Positions 1 through 11,100 of a DNA stretch of 38,202 nucleotides are shown in pieces. A model generated the notes under the pieces. It made no database searches, was not told the DNA's origin, and saw only the letters and a list, made by a program, of their open reading frames with translations. Numbering within the stretch: the first letter of the stretch is position 1; each line of letters begins with the position of its first letter. The DNA comes from Myxococcales bacterium (GTDB lineage: Bacteria > UBA10199 > 2-02-FULL-44-16 > JAAZCA01): assembly GCA_012513515.1 (NCBI GenBank), contig JAAZCA010000030.1:1-38202 (forward strand), written 5' to 3'. The position numbers were made by a program, and so were the translations under genes.

Positions 1-762
1 AAGAGCGCTCATCTCGGAATGTATGGCTCCATTTGACGCAAGGATTTCCGTTCCATAAAGATCATACGGGGATCCGTCGAAGGATGAAACATTCCCACCG
101 GATTCTCTTATGATCACAACGCCGGCCGCCATGTCCCATGGCTTGAGAAAAATTTCCCAGAAGCCGTCGAGCCTTCCACACGCAACCCACGCGAGATCTA
201 TCGCGGCAGAGCCGGGGCGGCGAACGGCCCGCGCCCTTTTGATGAATTTTGAAAAGTTGCCTAGGTTGTCTAACTTTTCATCCTCCCTGACGCTGTAGGC
301 GAAGCCCGTCGCTACCATCGATTTTTCAAGGGGATTATTTTTCGAAACACGAATGGGCCGACCGTTCATCATGGCGCCCTTGCCTGTGAATGCCTCGAAG
401 AGCTCGTCCCTATTGGGATCGTAGATCACACCGGCATGCAGATTTCCTTCAACCTCTATCGCAAGCGAGACGCAAAAAAATGGGAAGCCGTGGGCGTAGT
501 TTACCGTCCCATCCAGCGGATCGATATGCCATCTGACATTGGACGAAGTCCTGTCGCCGCCGCCTTCCTCAGCGAGGATGTCGTCCCCAGGAAAATGTTT
601 CTGAACTTCGCCGACTATCATCTCCTCGCACTTCTTATCGACTTCCGTAACGAGGTTGATGGCACCTTTGTACTGGATATCATGGCTATCGCCAAGCCGG
701 TCGAGCTGTATCCTCCCAGCCCTCCTTGCCAGTTCCTTCATAAGCTCCAAGCGGTTTTTCAT
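1..762 (-). CDS. suhB: Inositol-1-monophosphatase family protein (SuhB-like), C-terminus beyond window
   Basis: This gene enters from the left edge and gives 254 codons from an ATG at 762, so only the last few residues of a typical ~260-residue family member are missing. The Mg-dependent phosphatase signature is present: a Glu pair near residues 65-66, DPLDGTVNY at 81-89 (metal-binding Asp81 and Asp84), and WDMAAG near 209-214 with the third metal Asp210. Family members dephosphorylate inositol phosphate or related sugar phosphates in the cytoplasm; E. coli SuhB also acts in rRNA transcription. The exact substrate cannot be told from sequence. It lies last in the minus-strand run that begins at 7935. 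Its start codon overlaps the stop of a doubtful 63-codon ORF in an ATGA arrangement, and no strong ribosome-binding site is seen. Confidence 0.93.
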   Translation of the reverse strand, partial: MKNRLELMKELARRAGRIQLDRLGDSHDIQYKGAINLVTEVDKKCEEMIVGEVQKHFPGDDILAEEGGGDRTSSNVRWHIDPLDGTVNYAHGFPFFCVSLAIEVEGNLHAGVIYDPNRDELFEAFTGKGAMMNGRPIRVSKNNPLEKSMVATGFAYSVREDEKLDNLGNFSKFIKRARAVRRPGSAAIDLAWVACGRLDGFWEIFLKPWDMAAGVVIIRESGGNVSSFDGSPYDLYGTEILASNGAIHSEMSAL

Positions 763-950
763 AGACCCGCGGGATAACCCGACAGACCGATATAGTCAAG
801 GCCACCGGCAATAGTGCTGCGCATCGTCAGAAATTTCAAGAACACCGATTTCGCCCACTCGCTGAAGCCGCTGCTTCCAAAAGATGAACGTGATCGCCTT
901 TCCGGCAACAGGTTTATACTGCTTCTCGAGGGGGACCTCGAAGAGGCCAT
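759..950 (-). CDS. Doubtful small ORF between comF and suhB
   Basis: The 190-bp gap between comF and suhB can encode 63 codons from an ATG 6 bp after the comF stop to a TGA that overlaps the suhB ATG. This spacing is what a translated linker gene would show. Against it, the N-terminal half is Ser/Arg-rich like a wrong-frame translation, and no homologue is recognised. A second frame through the same DNA, ending at 796, reads more like a real protein but has no start codon outside comF. The gap could hold a small gene, a frameshifted remnant or nothing. Confidence 0.22.
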   Translation of the reverse strand: MASSRSPSRSSINLLPERRSRSSFGSSGFSEWAKSVFLKFLTMRSTIAGGLDYIGLSGYPAGL

Positions 951-956
951 CAGAGA

Positions 957-1628
957 TTAGATTGTAGCCCTGGCGAAGGTAATTCCCACGACGACGGCCG
1001 CTCCGGCCTTCTTCAAAATTTTTGCGCATTCGTTTAACGTGGCGCCGGTTGTCATAACGTCATCGACGAGGAGGATCCTCTTGCCTCGCACCACGCCCTC
1101 TGCGCGTTTGGAAATGGCAAAAGAGGACTTTACGTTCCTGATTCTCTCGACTCTGTGGAGAGTCGCCTGAGGGGAATCGTTGCGAATCCTTTTGAGAAGG
1201 TTTTTCTCGGCTCTTTTCCCCGATCGCTTCGACACGATCTCCGCGATAAGCGCCGCCTGGTTATAGCCGCGCAATTTGAGTTTCCTGCTGTGAAGAGGAA
1301 CTGGGATTATCATGTCGAACTCCTCTGTTTGTCTCAACTTGCTGTGGATCTCCCTTCCTATAAACCCTGCAAGATTTATCGCCTCGCCGTATTTGAATGA
1401 ATGAACGCAGCCGCGCACGCCCCCCTCGAATGCAAAACAGGAAATACACGAATCAAGATACACGGCGCCAAGCTGCGAGATGTCGGGACCGGCATCGACG
1501 CGAATCGCTCGCGCTGAACATTCATCGCAAATGGTGAGCTCCTCAGTCTGAAAGTTCCCACAGAGCGGGCATCTGGGAGGATAGACGATACGCAGCAGAG
1601 ATGCCGCAACATCGAAAAGAAAAGACAT
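957..1628 (-). CDS. comF: ComF family phosphoribosyltransferase-like protein
   Basis: A 223-residue protein with the ComF layout. An N-terminal zinc ribbon carries cysteines at 20, 23, 34 and 37, and a C-terminal phosphoribosyltransferase fold carries the PRPP-binding loop ILLVDDVMTTGATL at about 185-198. The central HSRKLKLRGYNQA segment near 113-125 is also typical. ComF proteins are tied to DNA uptake in naturally competent bacteria, with an incompletely defined biochemical role, and act in the cytoplasm near the inner membrane. The gene starts at an ATG 6 bp after the rsfS stop, so it is probably translated from the same message. No other competence gene is present here, so the gene alone does not show competence. 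Confidence 0.93.
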   Translation of the reverse strand: MSFLFDVAASLLRIVYPPRCPLCGNFQTEELTICDECSARAIRVDAGPDISQLGAVYLDSCISCFAFEGGVRGCVHSFKYGEAINLAGFIGREIHSKLRQTEEFDMIIPVPLHSRKLKLRGYNQAALIAEIVSKRSGKRAEKNLLKRIRNDSPQATLHRVERIRNVKSSFAISKRAEGVVRGKRILLVDDVMTTGATLNECAKILKKAGAAVVVGITFARATI

Positions 1629-1634
1629 CAGTAT

Positions 1635-3121
<1,487 letters not shown>

Positions 3122-3129
3122 TCACCAAC

Positions 3130-3154
3130 AAAAAAGCCCTCTTTTTCAGAGGGC
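3130..3154 (-). terminator. Intrinsic terminator or attenuator between rpmA and obgE
   Basis: Reading the minus strand, a perfect 7-bp GC-rich stem (GCCCTCT with AGAGGGC, loop GAAAA) is followed at once by six T residues. This is a textbook intrinsic terminator, placed only 12 bp before the obgE start codon and after the rpmA stop. On the plus strand the hairpin is followed a few bases later by a T run, so it could act both ways. Its position suggests partial termination that sets ribosomal-protein output above ObgE output. Confidence 0.7.
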
Positions 3155-3184
3155 CGATTTTTTAATTGTGCACGGCGGGAGCGC

Positions 3185-3442
3185 TCACTCCGCAGCCTTT
3201 ACCACCGCGTACTTCCTGTTGTCGCGCTTAACTACGAACTCGAGAATGCCATCGGCCTTTGCAAAAAGGGTGCAATCCCTTCCCATCCCGACATTAGAGC
3301 CCGGATGAATCTTCGTACCACACTGACGAATGATTATGTTGCCAGCCTTTATCGACTGTCCGGCATAGAGCTTCACACCGCGGCGCTGGCCGTGGCTGTC
3401 CCTTCCGTTCTTTGCTGAACCCGCTGATTTCTTGTGTGCCAT
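3185..3442 (-). CDS. rpmA: Large ribosomal subunit protein bL27
   Basis: An 85-residue bL27 with the standard N-terminal [19 protein letters not shown] segment that reaches the peptidyl-transferase centre, then the conserved beta-barrel core (residues about 21-80). There is no N-terminal pre-sequence before the MAHKK of the kind cleaved in Firmicutes. A good ribosome-binding site (AGGGG) lies 6 bp before the ATG. It follows rplU by 60 bp in the common rplU-rpmA-obgE order. Confidence 0.98.
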   Translation of the reverse strand: MAHKKSAGSAKNGRDSHGQRRGVKLYAGQSIKAGNIIIRQCGTKIHPGSNVGMGRDCTLFAKADGILEFVVKRDNRKYAVVKAAE

Positions 3443-3502
3443 ATCAAACCCCTGTTCCGGCCCCGGCGAAATAAGCCGTACACCGGCCTGTCAACGAACC
3501 GC

Positions 3503-3814
3503 CTAGGCGATTATCTTGTTTATCTTTATCTCGGTAAATTCCTGCCTGTGGCCGCAGAGCTTCTCGTAGCCTTTGCGCCTCTTCTTCTTGTAGACAAGAA
3601 CTTTCCTGGCCTTGCCGTTTTTCAAGACCTGGGCCTCGATTTTGGCCTGATCGATAACGGGCGAACCGAACTTCGGCGCACCGGAGCCCCCGACCATCAA
3701 TACCTCGTTGATCTCTATCTTGGCTCCCGCTTCAGCGCCCAATTTTTCCACCTTGATGACCGAACCTTCGCTCACAAGGTACTGCTTGCTTCCTGTTTGA
3801 ATGACCGCGTACAC
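3503..3814 (-). CDS. rplU: Large ribosomal subunit protein bL21, GTG start
   Basis: The protein begins MYAVIQTGSKQYLV, the normal N-terminus of bL21, if translation starts at the GTG whose first base is 3814. That gives 103 residues, the family's usual size. The reading frame is open further up to an ATG at 3853, but the GTG has a clear GGAG ribosome-binding site 6 bp upstream, and the extra 13 residues do not resemble bL21. The protein binds 23S rRNA domain I in the 50S subunit. It is the first gene of the rplU-rpmA pair and has a candidate promoter at 3866-3894. Confidence 0.97.
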   Translation of the reverse strand: MYAVIQTGSKQYLVSEGSVIKVEKLGAEAGAKIEINEVLMVGGSGAPKFGSPVIDQAKIEAQVLKNGKARKVLVYKKKRRKGYEKLCGHRQEFTEIKINKIIA

Positions 3815-3865
3815 TTGAAACTCCTTTATTTCCGAATAGATCGATAAGTCCAAAAAGGCGGAGTC

Positions 3866-3894
3866 CTCTATCCCATTTAACCCGCCAAAGTCAA
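3866..3894 (-). promoter_or_regulatory. Candidate sigma-70 promoter of rplU
   Basis: On the minus strand TTGACT (3889-3894) and ATAGAG (3866-3871) are separated by 17 bp, about 50 bp upstream of the rplU GTG. The -35 box is close to consensus and the -10 box is weak. It lies in the 143-bp gap after rng, the largest gap inside this run of genes, where a separate ribosomal-protein promoter would be expected. Confidence 0.4.
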
Positions 3895-3957
3895 TATCTT
3901 TCAGATGCTATCGCGGCCTCCCCGCGGATACAGGTATAACACTTTGATATTAAAGGG

Positions 3958-5466
3958 TTATTTTTCAGTCACGTCGAACTGTTCAAGGTGATATTCCGCT
4001 ACGCTCTTTATGTGAATCCTTTTGCCGAAGCGTTTTTCCAGCTCCTCGAGCTGCCGCCGCTCCTCATCGAAGAGTATCGATGCCACGGAGGGATGACAAT
4101 AGACCATGACCTGCCCCCCCTTGATATCGGGTATCTCGCGGCACACCTCGCGAAAGATTTCGTAGCATATCGTAGTCGGGCTTTTCAAATACCCCTTCCC
4201 TTCGCAGTACGGACAGGTATTGGTGAGCTGGCGGCGAAGGTCCTCGCGAGTGCGTTTTCTAGTCATCTCGACGAGGCCTATCTCCGAAATTTTCGTGACG
4301 GTCGTACGCGCCTTGTCATCCTTGAGAGATTCCTTGAGGGTGTTGTAAACCTTGTTCCTGTGATCGGCGCGCTCCATGTCTATGAAATCCAGAATTATTA
4401 TTCCGCCGATGCCGCGCATTCGAATCTGGTAGACAATTTCTTTTACGGCTTCGAGATTGGTTTTTAATATCGTATCTGCGACATTCCTGCGCCCGACAAA
4501 TCTCCCGGTGTTTACGTCGATCGCGGTAAGCGCCTCTGTCTGTTCTATTATGATGTAGCCGCCGCTTTTGAGCCAAACCTTCTCGCCGAGCGCGCGCGTT
4601 ATCTCTATCTCGATGCCGAACGCATCGAAGATGGGCTCTGTCCCCTCGTAAAGCTCCACCTGCCCCTTCCCCTTCGCAAGATACTTGGAAACGAATTTTT
4701 TTATTTCCTCATACGCATCTTTGGAATCAACCACGACCCTGTTGATATCGGGAGTGAATAGATCGCGCATCACGCGAGATATGACGTCGAGTTCAGAAAG
4801 CACGAGCGAAGGGGCCTTTGCGGACTTGGCGCGGGGCTCGATCTCCTTCCAAAGCCTTGTGAGATATTCCACGTCAGCCTGGATCTCAGCCTCGCCTATT
4901 CCGGAAGAAACGGTGCGGACTATGAAACCGCCCGGCCCCTTGTAAAATTTATGGATCATCTTCTTGAGGCGGATGCGCTCTTCCTTGTCCCCTATCCTGT
5001 GCGATATGCCGATATGATTCACGGTCGGCATATAGACCAGAAACCTTCCGGGAAGCGATATGTGAGAGGTAACCCTCGCACCCTTTGTCCCTATCTGGTC
5101 CTTCTCGACCTGCACCAGAATTTCATCCCCATCGCGGAGAATATTTTCTATGTGTTCATCGCGGTTGCGCTTGACCGGCTTTTGCCCCTCCTCCTCGGAA
5201 ACATCGTCCTCATCGCCCATCTCCTCGAGCATAGCCATGTCGGCGACTACATCTGCAGCATGTAAAAAAGCCGTCCTGTCAAGGCCAATCTCCACGAAGG
5301 CCGCCTGCATGCCGGGCATGACCCTAGCGACCTTTCCTTTGTAGATGTTTCCCACAACCCCCTGCTCGCGGTTGCGCTGGATGCTGAGTTCAGTAACGAC
5401 TCCGTTTTCAAGGCGTGCCACTCTGGTTTCGCCGAGGGTCACGTTTATTATAAGTTCATTGCTCAT
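3958..5466 (-). CDS. rng: Ribonuclease G (Rng/CafA-type RNase E/G)
   Basis: A 502-residue endoribonuclease of the RNase E/G family, close in size to E. coli RNase G and lacking the long RNase E scaffold. An N-terminal S1 domain (about 38-130) carries an acidic insertion at about 80-97. The catalytic core holds the two metal-binding aspartates, Asp317 in TAIDVNTGRFVG and Asp360 in IIILDFIDM. The zinc-link motif CPYC lies at 418-421. It cleaves 5'-monophosphorylated single-stranded RNA, including rRNA precursors, in the cytoplasm. A GGAAGG ribosome-binding site precedes the ATG. It starts 12 bp after the radical SAM/DUF2344 gene, a neighbour it often has. Confidence 0.96.
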   Translation of the reverse strand: MSNELIINVTLGETRVARLENGVVTELSIQRNREQGVVGNIYKGKVARVMPGMQAAFVEIGLDRTAFLHAADVVADMAMLEEMGDEDDVSEEEGQKPVKRNRDEHIENILRDGDEILVQVEKDQIGTKGARVTSHISLPGRFLVYMPTVNHIGISHRIGDKEERIRLKKMIHKFYKGPGGFIVRTVSSGIGEAEIQADVEYLTRLWKEIEPRAKSAKAPSLVLSELDVISRVMRDLFTPDINRVVVDSKDAYEEIKKFVSKYLAKGKGQVELYEGTEPIFDAFGIEIEITRALGEKVWLKSGGYIIIEQTEALTAIDVNTGRFVGRRNVADTILKTNLEAVKEIVYQIRMRGIGGIIILDFIDMERADHRNKVYNTLKESLKDDKARTTVTKISEIGLVEMTRKRTREDLRRQLTNTCPYCEGKGYLKSPTTICYEIFREVCREIPDIKGGQVMVYCHPSVASILFDEERRQLEELEKRFGKRIHIKSVAEYHLEQFDVTEK

Positions 5467-5478
5467 TCGACCTTCCTA

Positions 5479-7935
5479 TTATTTAGAAATCAATTCCAAC
5501 TTGCGAACCAGCGCCCTGCTGAGCAGCTCATCCCCTGCACCATAGAGGGCAGAGATCACATGAGAGGGCCTCAGCACGGCTTCCGAGGACCTGATGGTAA
5601 CCGATATAGCACCATCTCCCAAAACATCAAGCTCGGCAATCTGTTCTTTCAGATCGATCGCTCTTTCCCGGTCCCCTTTCTTTTTTACGTAGAAAACCGG
5701 TTCATTCGAACGCAGCCTGGAGGCGCCCGCCTCCAGTTCTCCGCGCGAAAGCCATGGAAGTAAAACCTCGTAGCGGACAGCCTCGACGCTCTTCTCTATC
5801 GACGCGGCGCCGGGAGGAAGGAGGCTCACCTCCTCGACACGGAATCCTTGCGGCAGCCTCTCATTGAGGAGATTTAAAATATCCTCTTCGAATTCATTCG
5901 ACAAAAGTTCTATGTCAACGAACTCGCACTCGCTCTCCATACCCACCGGCAAGGCGGAACCGACGCTCACCTTTATCCTTGGATGATATCCGGACGAATA
6001 GGCAGCGCGAAGCCCCGAAGCCCGCAGCGCAATCCTCCAGATGTCCGCAGTCTCGATCCCCCCCAAGAAGGCCGCGCCACCGGTTTTGGAATACTTCAAT
6101 CTGAATTTTATGGATTCCGCTTTCTCCACATCCTTCGGGGCATCCTGCAAAAGAGGGTTCTGGTGAAGATCCGCCAGAGGAAGATTCCGAAGTGACGGAT
6201 CGCACAAGCCGCATGCGGAGCAAATGCCGGCCGTGCAATCCTCGGTCTGAAGAAGTTCTCTGGATTTTCTCCTCTCGTCGATCAAAAATTTCCTGCTCGG
6301 ACCGCAGCGCAGAGGATCCCACGGAAAGAGATAGTCCTCGGGGCGTTCGAAAAGATACACGGAGGGATCTATGCCACATTTTTCAAATGCGCTTCGCCAG
6401 ATGTCGAAGCGAAACATCTCATCCCACCCGTCGAACCTCGCCCCCGCCGCCTGCGCGGCCTCGATAACATCGGCCAGCTCCGCTCCACCGCGCGCAAATA
6501 TCCCCTCGAGCCAGCTCATGTTCGCATCATGCCACCTGTAAAAGAGCCCTCTGCCGCGAAGAACCCTCTTCAGATAATCCTGTTTTTCGATCGTCTCCTC
6601 AGCGGATATCTGTTTCTCCCACTGGAACGGGGTGTGCGGTTTCGGTATGAACGTAGATGTCGACACAGTAACCTCAGCGCGGCGATGACGCCTCCTGCCA
6701 ATCTCCAAACAGCGCTTAGCTATCCCGGCTATTCCATCGAGGTCCTCCTGCGTCTCGCCCGGAAGCCCTATCATAAAATAGAGCTTCACCGCATGCCATC
6801 CGTACGAAAATATTTTTTCAACCGAGGCGTATAGGTCCCCATCCGTATTCCCCTTGTTGATTGCGCGGCGCATCCGTTCCGTGCCCGCCTCAGGCGCAAG
6901 GGTGAAACTCCCCGAACGCGCGCTCCCCATGTTTTTCATCATTCCGTCGGTGAGCGCCTCGACGCGCAGGCTCGGTAGCGATGCGTCTATCGGCAGCTCG
7001 CTCTTTTTATGAACAATCGCAAGCGCCTCTTGAAGCGGAGGCCAGTCGCTCACCGAAAGGGAGAGAAAAGAAAAATCCTCGTGTCCGGTATTTTTCACTA
7101 TATCGCTAACGATACCGACGGCCGTTTCGCAACTCCTCTGCCTGACTGGCCTGTATATGTATCCAGCCTGGCAAAACCTACACCCCCTCGCGCAGCCGCG
7201 GGACACCTCGACCGCAGCGCGCATCTGAGTCGCAAAATATGGGACTACAGGATGGCGCGGAAATTTTGCCCGGTTCAAATCGTGAATGAGCGCCCTCCCT
7301 ACGCCGCATTCGGGAATTCCCCTGACAGGGACAAAAACTCCTTCGAGATTCGAAAGTTCCTCCAGAATTTTTTCCCTGCCGCATCTGGATCTCTTTCCGT
7401 TCGCGACTATCCGACAAATTTTTTCCGAAATTTCCTCGCCATCGCCGATGACGATAGCGTCAAAAAACGGCGCCACCGGCATGGGGTTGTAGGTGCAGGG
7501 ACCACCCGCAATAACTATTGGATCGCCATCACTCCTGTGCTTTGCCCTGATAGGAATACCGGAAAGATCGAGGACGGTGAGCGCATTGGAGTAGGTAAGC
7601 TCGTACCCAAGGCTTATTCCTACGATGTCGAACTCCGAAAGCGGCCTTCCGGACTCCAGCGAAAATAGCGACCTGCCGGCAGAGGTGAGGGCCTCTTCCA
7701 TGTCGATCCATGGGGAGAAGGAGCGCTCCGCCAGCCAGTCATCGCTGGAATTTATGATGGAATAGAGTATAGAAAGCCCTATGTGGCTCATCCCAAGTTC
7801 GTAAGTATCGGGAAAAACTAAACAAATTCGCACCGAGGCCGAATCCCAATCCTTGCGGATGGAACCGGGCTCGCCGCCGATATAGCGGTAAGGATTCCTT
7901 ACCGAGGCTATCATCTCCCTTGTCGATTTCTCCAT
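5479..7935 (-). CDS. TIGR03960-type radical SAM protein fused to a TIGR03936/DUF2344 domain
   Basis: An 818-residue fusion. The N-terminal part contains a B12-binding-like region followed by a radical SAM core with the Cys248-x3-Cys252-x2-Cys255 cluster motif (SRGCARGCRFC). A further cysteine-rich block lies near 567-580 (CTAGICSACGLC), which may hold a second iron-sulfur cluster. From about residue 610 the sequence matches the DUF2344 family (FRLKYSKTGGAAFLGGIE). In many bacteria these two halves are separate adjacent genes, often next to RNase E/G and rplU, as here. The reaction is not established; the conserved link to RNase G and ribosomal genes suggests an RNA or ribosome role (inference). 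It opens the minus-strand run and has its own upstream region at 7936-8123, shared with the divergent giant gene. Confidence 0.93.
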   Translation of the reverse strand: MEKSTREMIASVRNPYRYIGGEPGSIRKDWDSASVRICLVFPDTYELGMSHIGLSILYSIINSSDDWLAERSFSPWIDMEEALTSAGRSLFSLESGRPLSEFDIVGISLGYELTYSNALTVLDLSGIPIRAKHRSDGDPIVIAGGPCTYNPMPVAPFFDAIVIGDGEEISEKICRIVANGKRSRCGREKILEELSNLEGVFVPVRGIPECGVGRALIHDLNRAKFPRHPVVPYFATQMRAAVEVSRGCARGCRFCQAGYIYRPVRQRSCETAVGIVSDIVKNTGHEDFSFLSLSVSDWPPLQEALAIVHKKSELPIDASLPSLRVEALTDGMMKNMGSARSGSFTLAPEAGTERMRRAINKGNTDGDLYASVEKIFSYGWHAVKLYFMIGLPGETQEDLDGIAGIAKRCLEIGRRRHRRAEVTVSTSTFIPKPHTPFQWEKQISAEETIEKQDYLKRVLRGRGLFYRWHDANMSWLEGIFARGGAELADVIEAAQAAGARFDGWDEMFRFDIWRSAFEKCGIDPSVYLFERPEDYLFPWDPLRCGPSRKFLIDERRKSRELLQTEDCTAGICSACGLCDPSLRNLPLADLHQNPLLQDAPKDVEKAESIKFRLKYSKTGGAAFLGGIETADIWRIALRASGLRAAYSSGYHPRIKVSVGSALPVGMESECEFVDIELLSNEFEEDILNLLNERLPQGFRVEEVSLLPPGAASIEKSVEAVRYEVLLPWLSRGELEAGASRLRSNEPVFYVKKKGDRERAIDLKEQIAELDVLGDGAISVTIRSSEAVLRPSHVISALYGAGDELLSRALVRKLELISK

Positions 7936-8123
7936 CAGAGGGCGCTTCTAGCAGCATATCCATTGAAAAAGCAAACTATCTCCTCTATACCTCCCCCGCC
8001 AGAGTGGAACCGCCGATACTCAGAAGGCCGGATCTTTTGTAAAACAGTAAAAGACTGAGCAACATAATGATGCCGTATCCGATAAGGCTGGGGACTTAGA
8101 CAAACCGAGAGGAAATAAAGAAA

Positions 8124-11100
8124 ATGACCACTATAAAAGACACCCAGGGGGACCCTCACATTCACACGCAATCACAGCCCTCTCCAACCGATGGAATCGA
8201 TCTGGCGGATGGGCAATCGGTCGCAAATGGCGATCAAAGAGACGAATTTACGACTGAACAAAACCCGTCGAAAGAGCTCGCTGGCATAGGCAGCGGAGGA
8301 GGTCCCAATATCGACGCACACGCGACGGGTCCGTGGGAACTCTGGGAAATAAGGAGGGAGCTCTCCGAGCTCATCAAATCCGCATCTTCGTCAAATTTCC
8401 GCAACCTGGATATGCAGAAAATATTGGTCGAAGCCATAGGACGTTTGCAAAATAATTTCGATCCCCAGGAAAAATCCGCAGGCTCGATTCCGTCCGAAAG
8501 GGATATTGCAACTGCGCTGAGCAGGGCTTTCAACTATCTCTACAGACACATGCCCGAAGCGAGCAGGAGTATTGAAAAAAGCGATATCCAGAGAGCTCAG
8601 GCCGGAAGCTCCAGAGATGGATTTCTCTTCAAGCTCCTCAAAGATTTCGTCAGCTCGAACGCAGCGCAGTTGTCGCTCTTGGGAGCCAAGACACAATCCG
8701 GCGCTTGGTCAAAGAGATCAGGGCCTGTCATGAGTTTCGACGCCACAGTGAAAAGGGTGGTGACAGCCCAAGCAATCCCCCTAGAGATTCAGGCGATGGC
8801 CCGCGATCTGCCTGATTCCGAACCCATGACAGAACTTTTGACAAAAGCAGAAGCCGCCGGAAAAGGGCTCTCCCTCTTCGGCACTGATGAATCTGAAATC
8901 GCCGCGGCTCTCTCGAAAAATCGGGAAAGACTAAGGGCGCTAAAGATCATAGATGAGCTTGAACTCGCACGGAGAAACGCGATTGCAGTTCACACGCGTG
9001 AAACCGTGAACTTCGACGATCCGAGAATAGAGGAGCTCTATAAAAAAGTCGCAGATGATCTTGAAGAGTGGTTCAATAACAACAAGATTACGATGGAGGA
9101 AAGACCCTTTCTTGAAACAGCCCTTCGCGAATATATAGCGATCCGTTTCTCAGAACAGAGTGACGGAAAGACGATGCACCACTTCGATCTCAGCGAGTCG
9201 GCCTTTGAAAAAACGATGGCTCTTATCGAGCACTCGAAAGGGATCGAAAACATCAACGCGATGTATGGCCTCATGGCCAGAGCGCTCAGTAGCCTGGCAA
9301 GGTCGGACTCTTCGAGAGAAATAGAAGTGGAAATGGAGATGACATCTGCGCAAAGGATGGGAGTCACAAGCACAAAATCTGCGGCACCGCGACAGAGACT
9401 CGTATCACCCATTTTTTCATTTCAGAAAATTCTCGGTGATGATCTTTACGCAAAACTCGACAAGTTCTACAGCGACGTGCTTAGCGGATCGGTCCCGTTC
9501 GTCATCGATGAAGATCCCGCTGTTGAGGCATCGCACTTTTACAAATTCATGTTCCACTATGTGAGCAGATGCGCCAACGAGTACGGAGCTGAGAATACTG
9601 CTAAAAAATTAAAGGAGAGAGGTCTAGAGCCAAGAATCACAAAGGCGATTTTTCTGGAGGTCAAAGATTCATACGAACTCTTTACAAACTCGACCCTAGA
9701 ATTGGTCAGACTCTTTTTCAAAGAAGCGATTCCTGAAAAAACTGCGGCAGCCACGATGTCTCTGAAGCCTACTGCACGCGAATACGAAACCTCGGTCAGA
9801 AAGATGAGCTCCTCATCTAGGGGGGGTGACGGCTTTATCAACTGGAAGTACGATTTTAAAATGCGCAAGGCAATGCCCCTGAAAACCTTTCTCGGACAGA
9901 TATCCGGCGTGGGCGAACCGGGCTTCGAAGAGGAATTCAACTCCTACAACCTAGGCATCACCTGGAAGTCGATGATGAACTGGGGAGAGGTACGCGCCAA
10001 CGCCGACGGTAAAACAGAGGAGATAGGCGAGAAGCACTGGGAACGCATGATAGAGAACTGGAAACACATAGCCGAACATTTCGTCAGACAAGAATCGAAT
10101 CCGGAAGGGATGCCGGGTAGCCTTTTGGAGTTCATGAAGGAATATACTCCGAAGGATCGCTCGCAGGAAAGTTGGCTTGAAGACCTGGACAAAAAACGCA
10201 ATTTCGCAGAACTCAAGGCGCTTGCTATTGCCAACAAACCAAAAGGGATAAGCGAGCTTCACTGGATGATGTATGCAGGATGGATGGCATCCATCAACAG
10301 GATAGAAGACCTCACCGTCCAGCCAGAAAACTACGACGCGATGATAGCCGCATACTACTACCTGAACGCTCTGGCAGCAAAGTACGGAGAGAAGATGGAC
10401 TTCATGGAATATCTGGGGTGCATATTCCCGGTCATAGCCAGAATTCTCTTAAGGGCCGATGAAGAACTCATCAAAATGCACGATTCGGGACTGTTTCACA
10501 ATATCCCCTACGGCGCTTGGAGCTACAGACTTTTGGCACAGCAGATCAGGAATGCTGGACTCGAGTCACACACTAAAGTGAGGGGAAGTACATTCGAAGC
10601 GCACTTATCGAAAGAGTACAGGCCGGAGCTTTGGAACATTAGAAACTACGCAACAGGGGAGATGGCGGAGCAGCTCAGTATGAATAGGGAGGAACTAATA
10701 GAGTTCTTCTCCGGTTTTCTGATGTTCGCGCCCGAAATAAACGCCAGAGTGGCGGTCTTCGACGCCGAGGGTGCGCAGATATCTCACAGGGCTCAGGGGG
10801 TGGAGAGCAAATACAAGTTTCATCTTGTAGAATCGGATTGGAAACATGTGACGCAAGGCACCTCCCCCTCGAGCTCCGCCGAAAGATACGTGGACGACAA
10901 AATAAAGTCCGGTCACTACACAGCACGGACGAGCGAAATGCGGACATTCCTCTCAACCGCTGCGCTCCTCATGCCGCAAGGCAAGCTCCTGAGGGCTGAC
11001 GGCAGCGAGCTGGCACTTGACGATGCAAAAAAAGAGTTCGAAAAATTTGCAAAGGAAGAACTACTAAGGTCCCTGATCTTTGCTGAAATCAGCTCCTCGG

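Noticed and set aside
7009-7668. A 219-codon plus-strand ORF
   Set aside because: It lies wholly antisense to the radical SAM/DUF2344 gene, which carries clear motifs, and shows no family features.
8037-8068. A sigma-70 promoter for the giant gene (TTGTAA and CATAAT)
   Set aside because: The spacing is 20 bp, too long to call with confidence.
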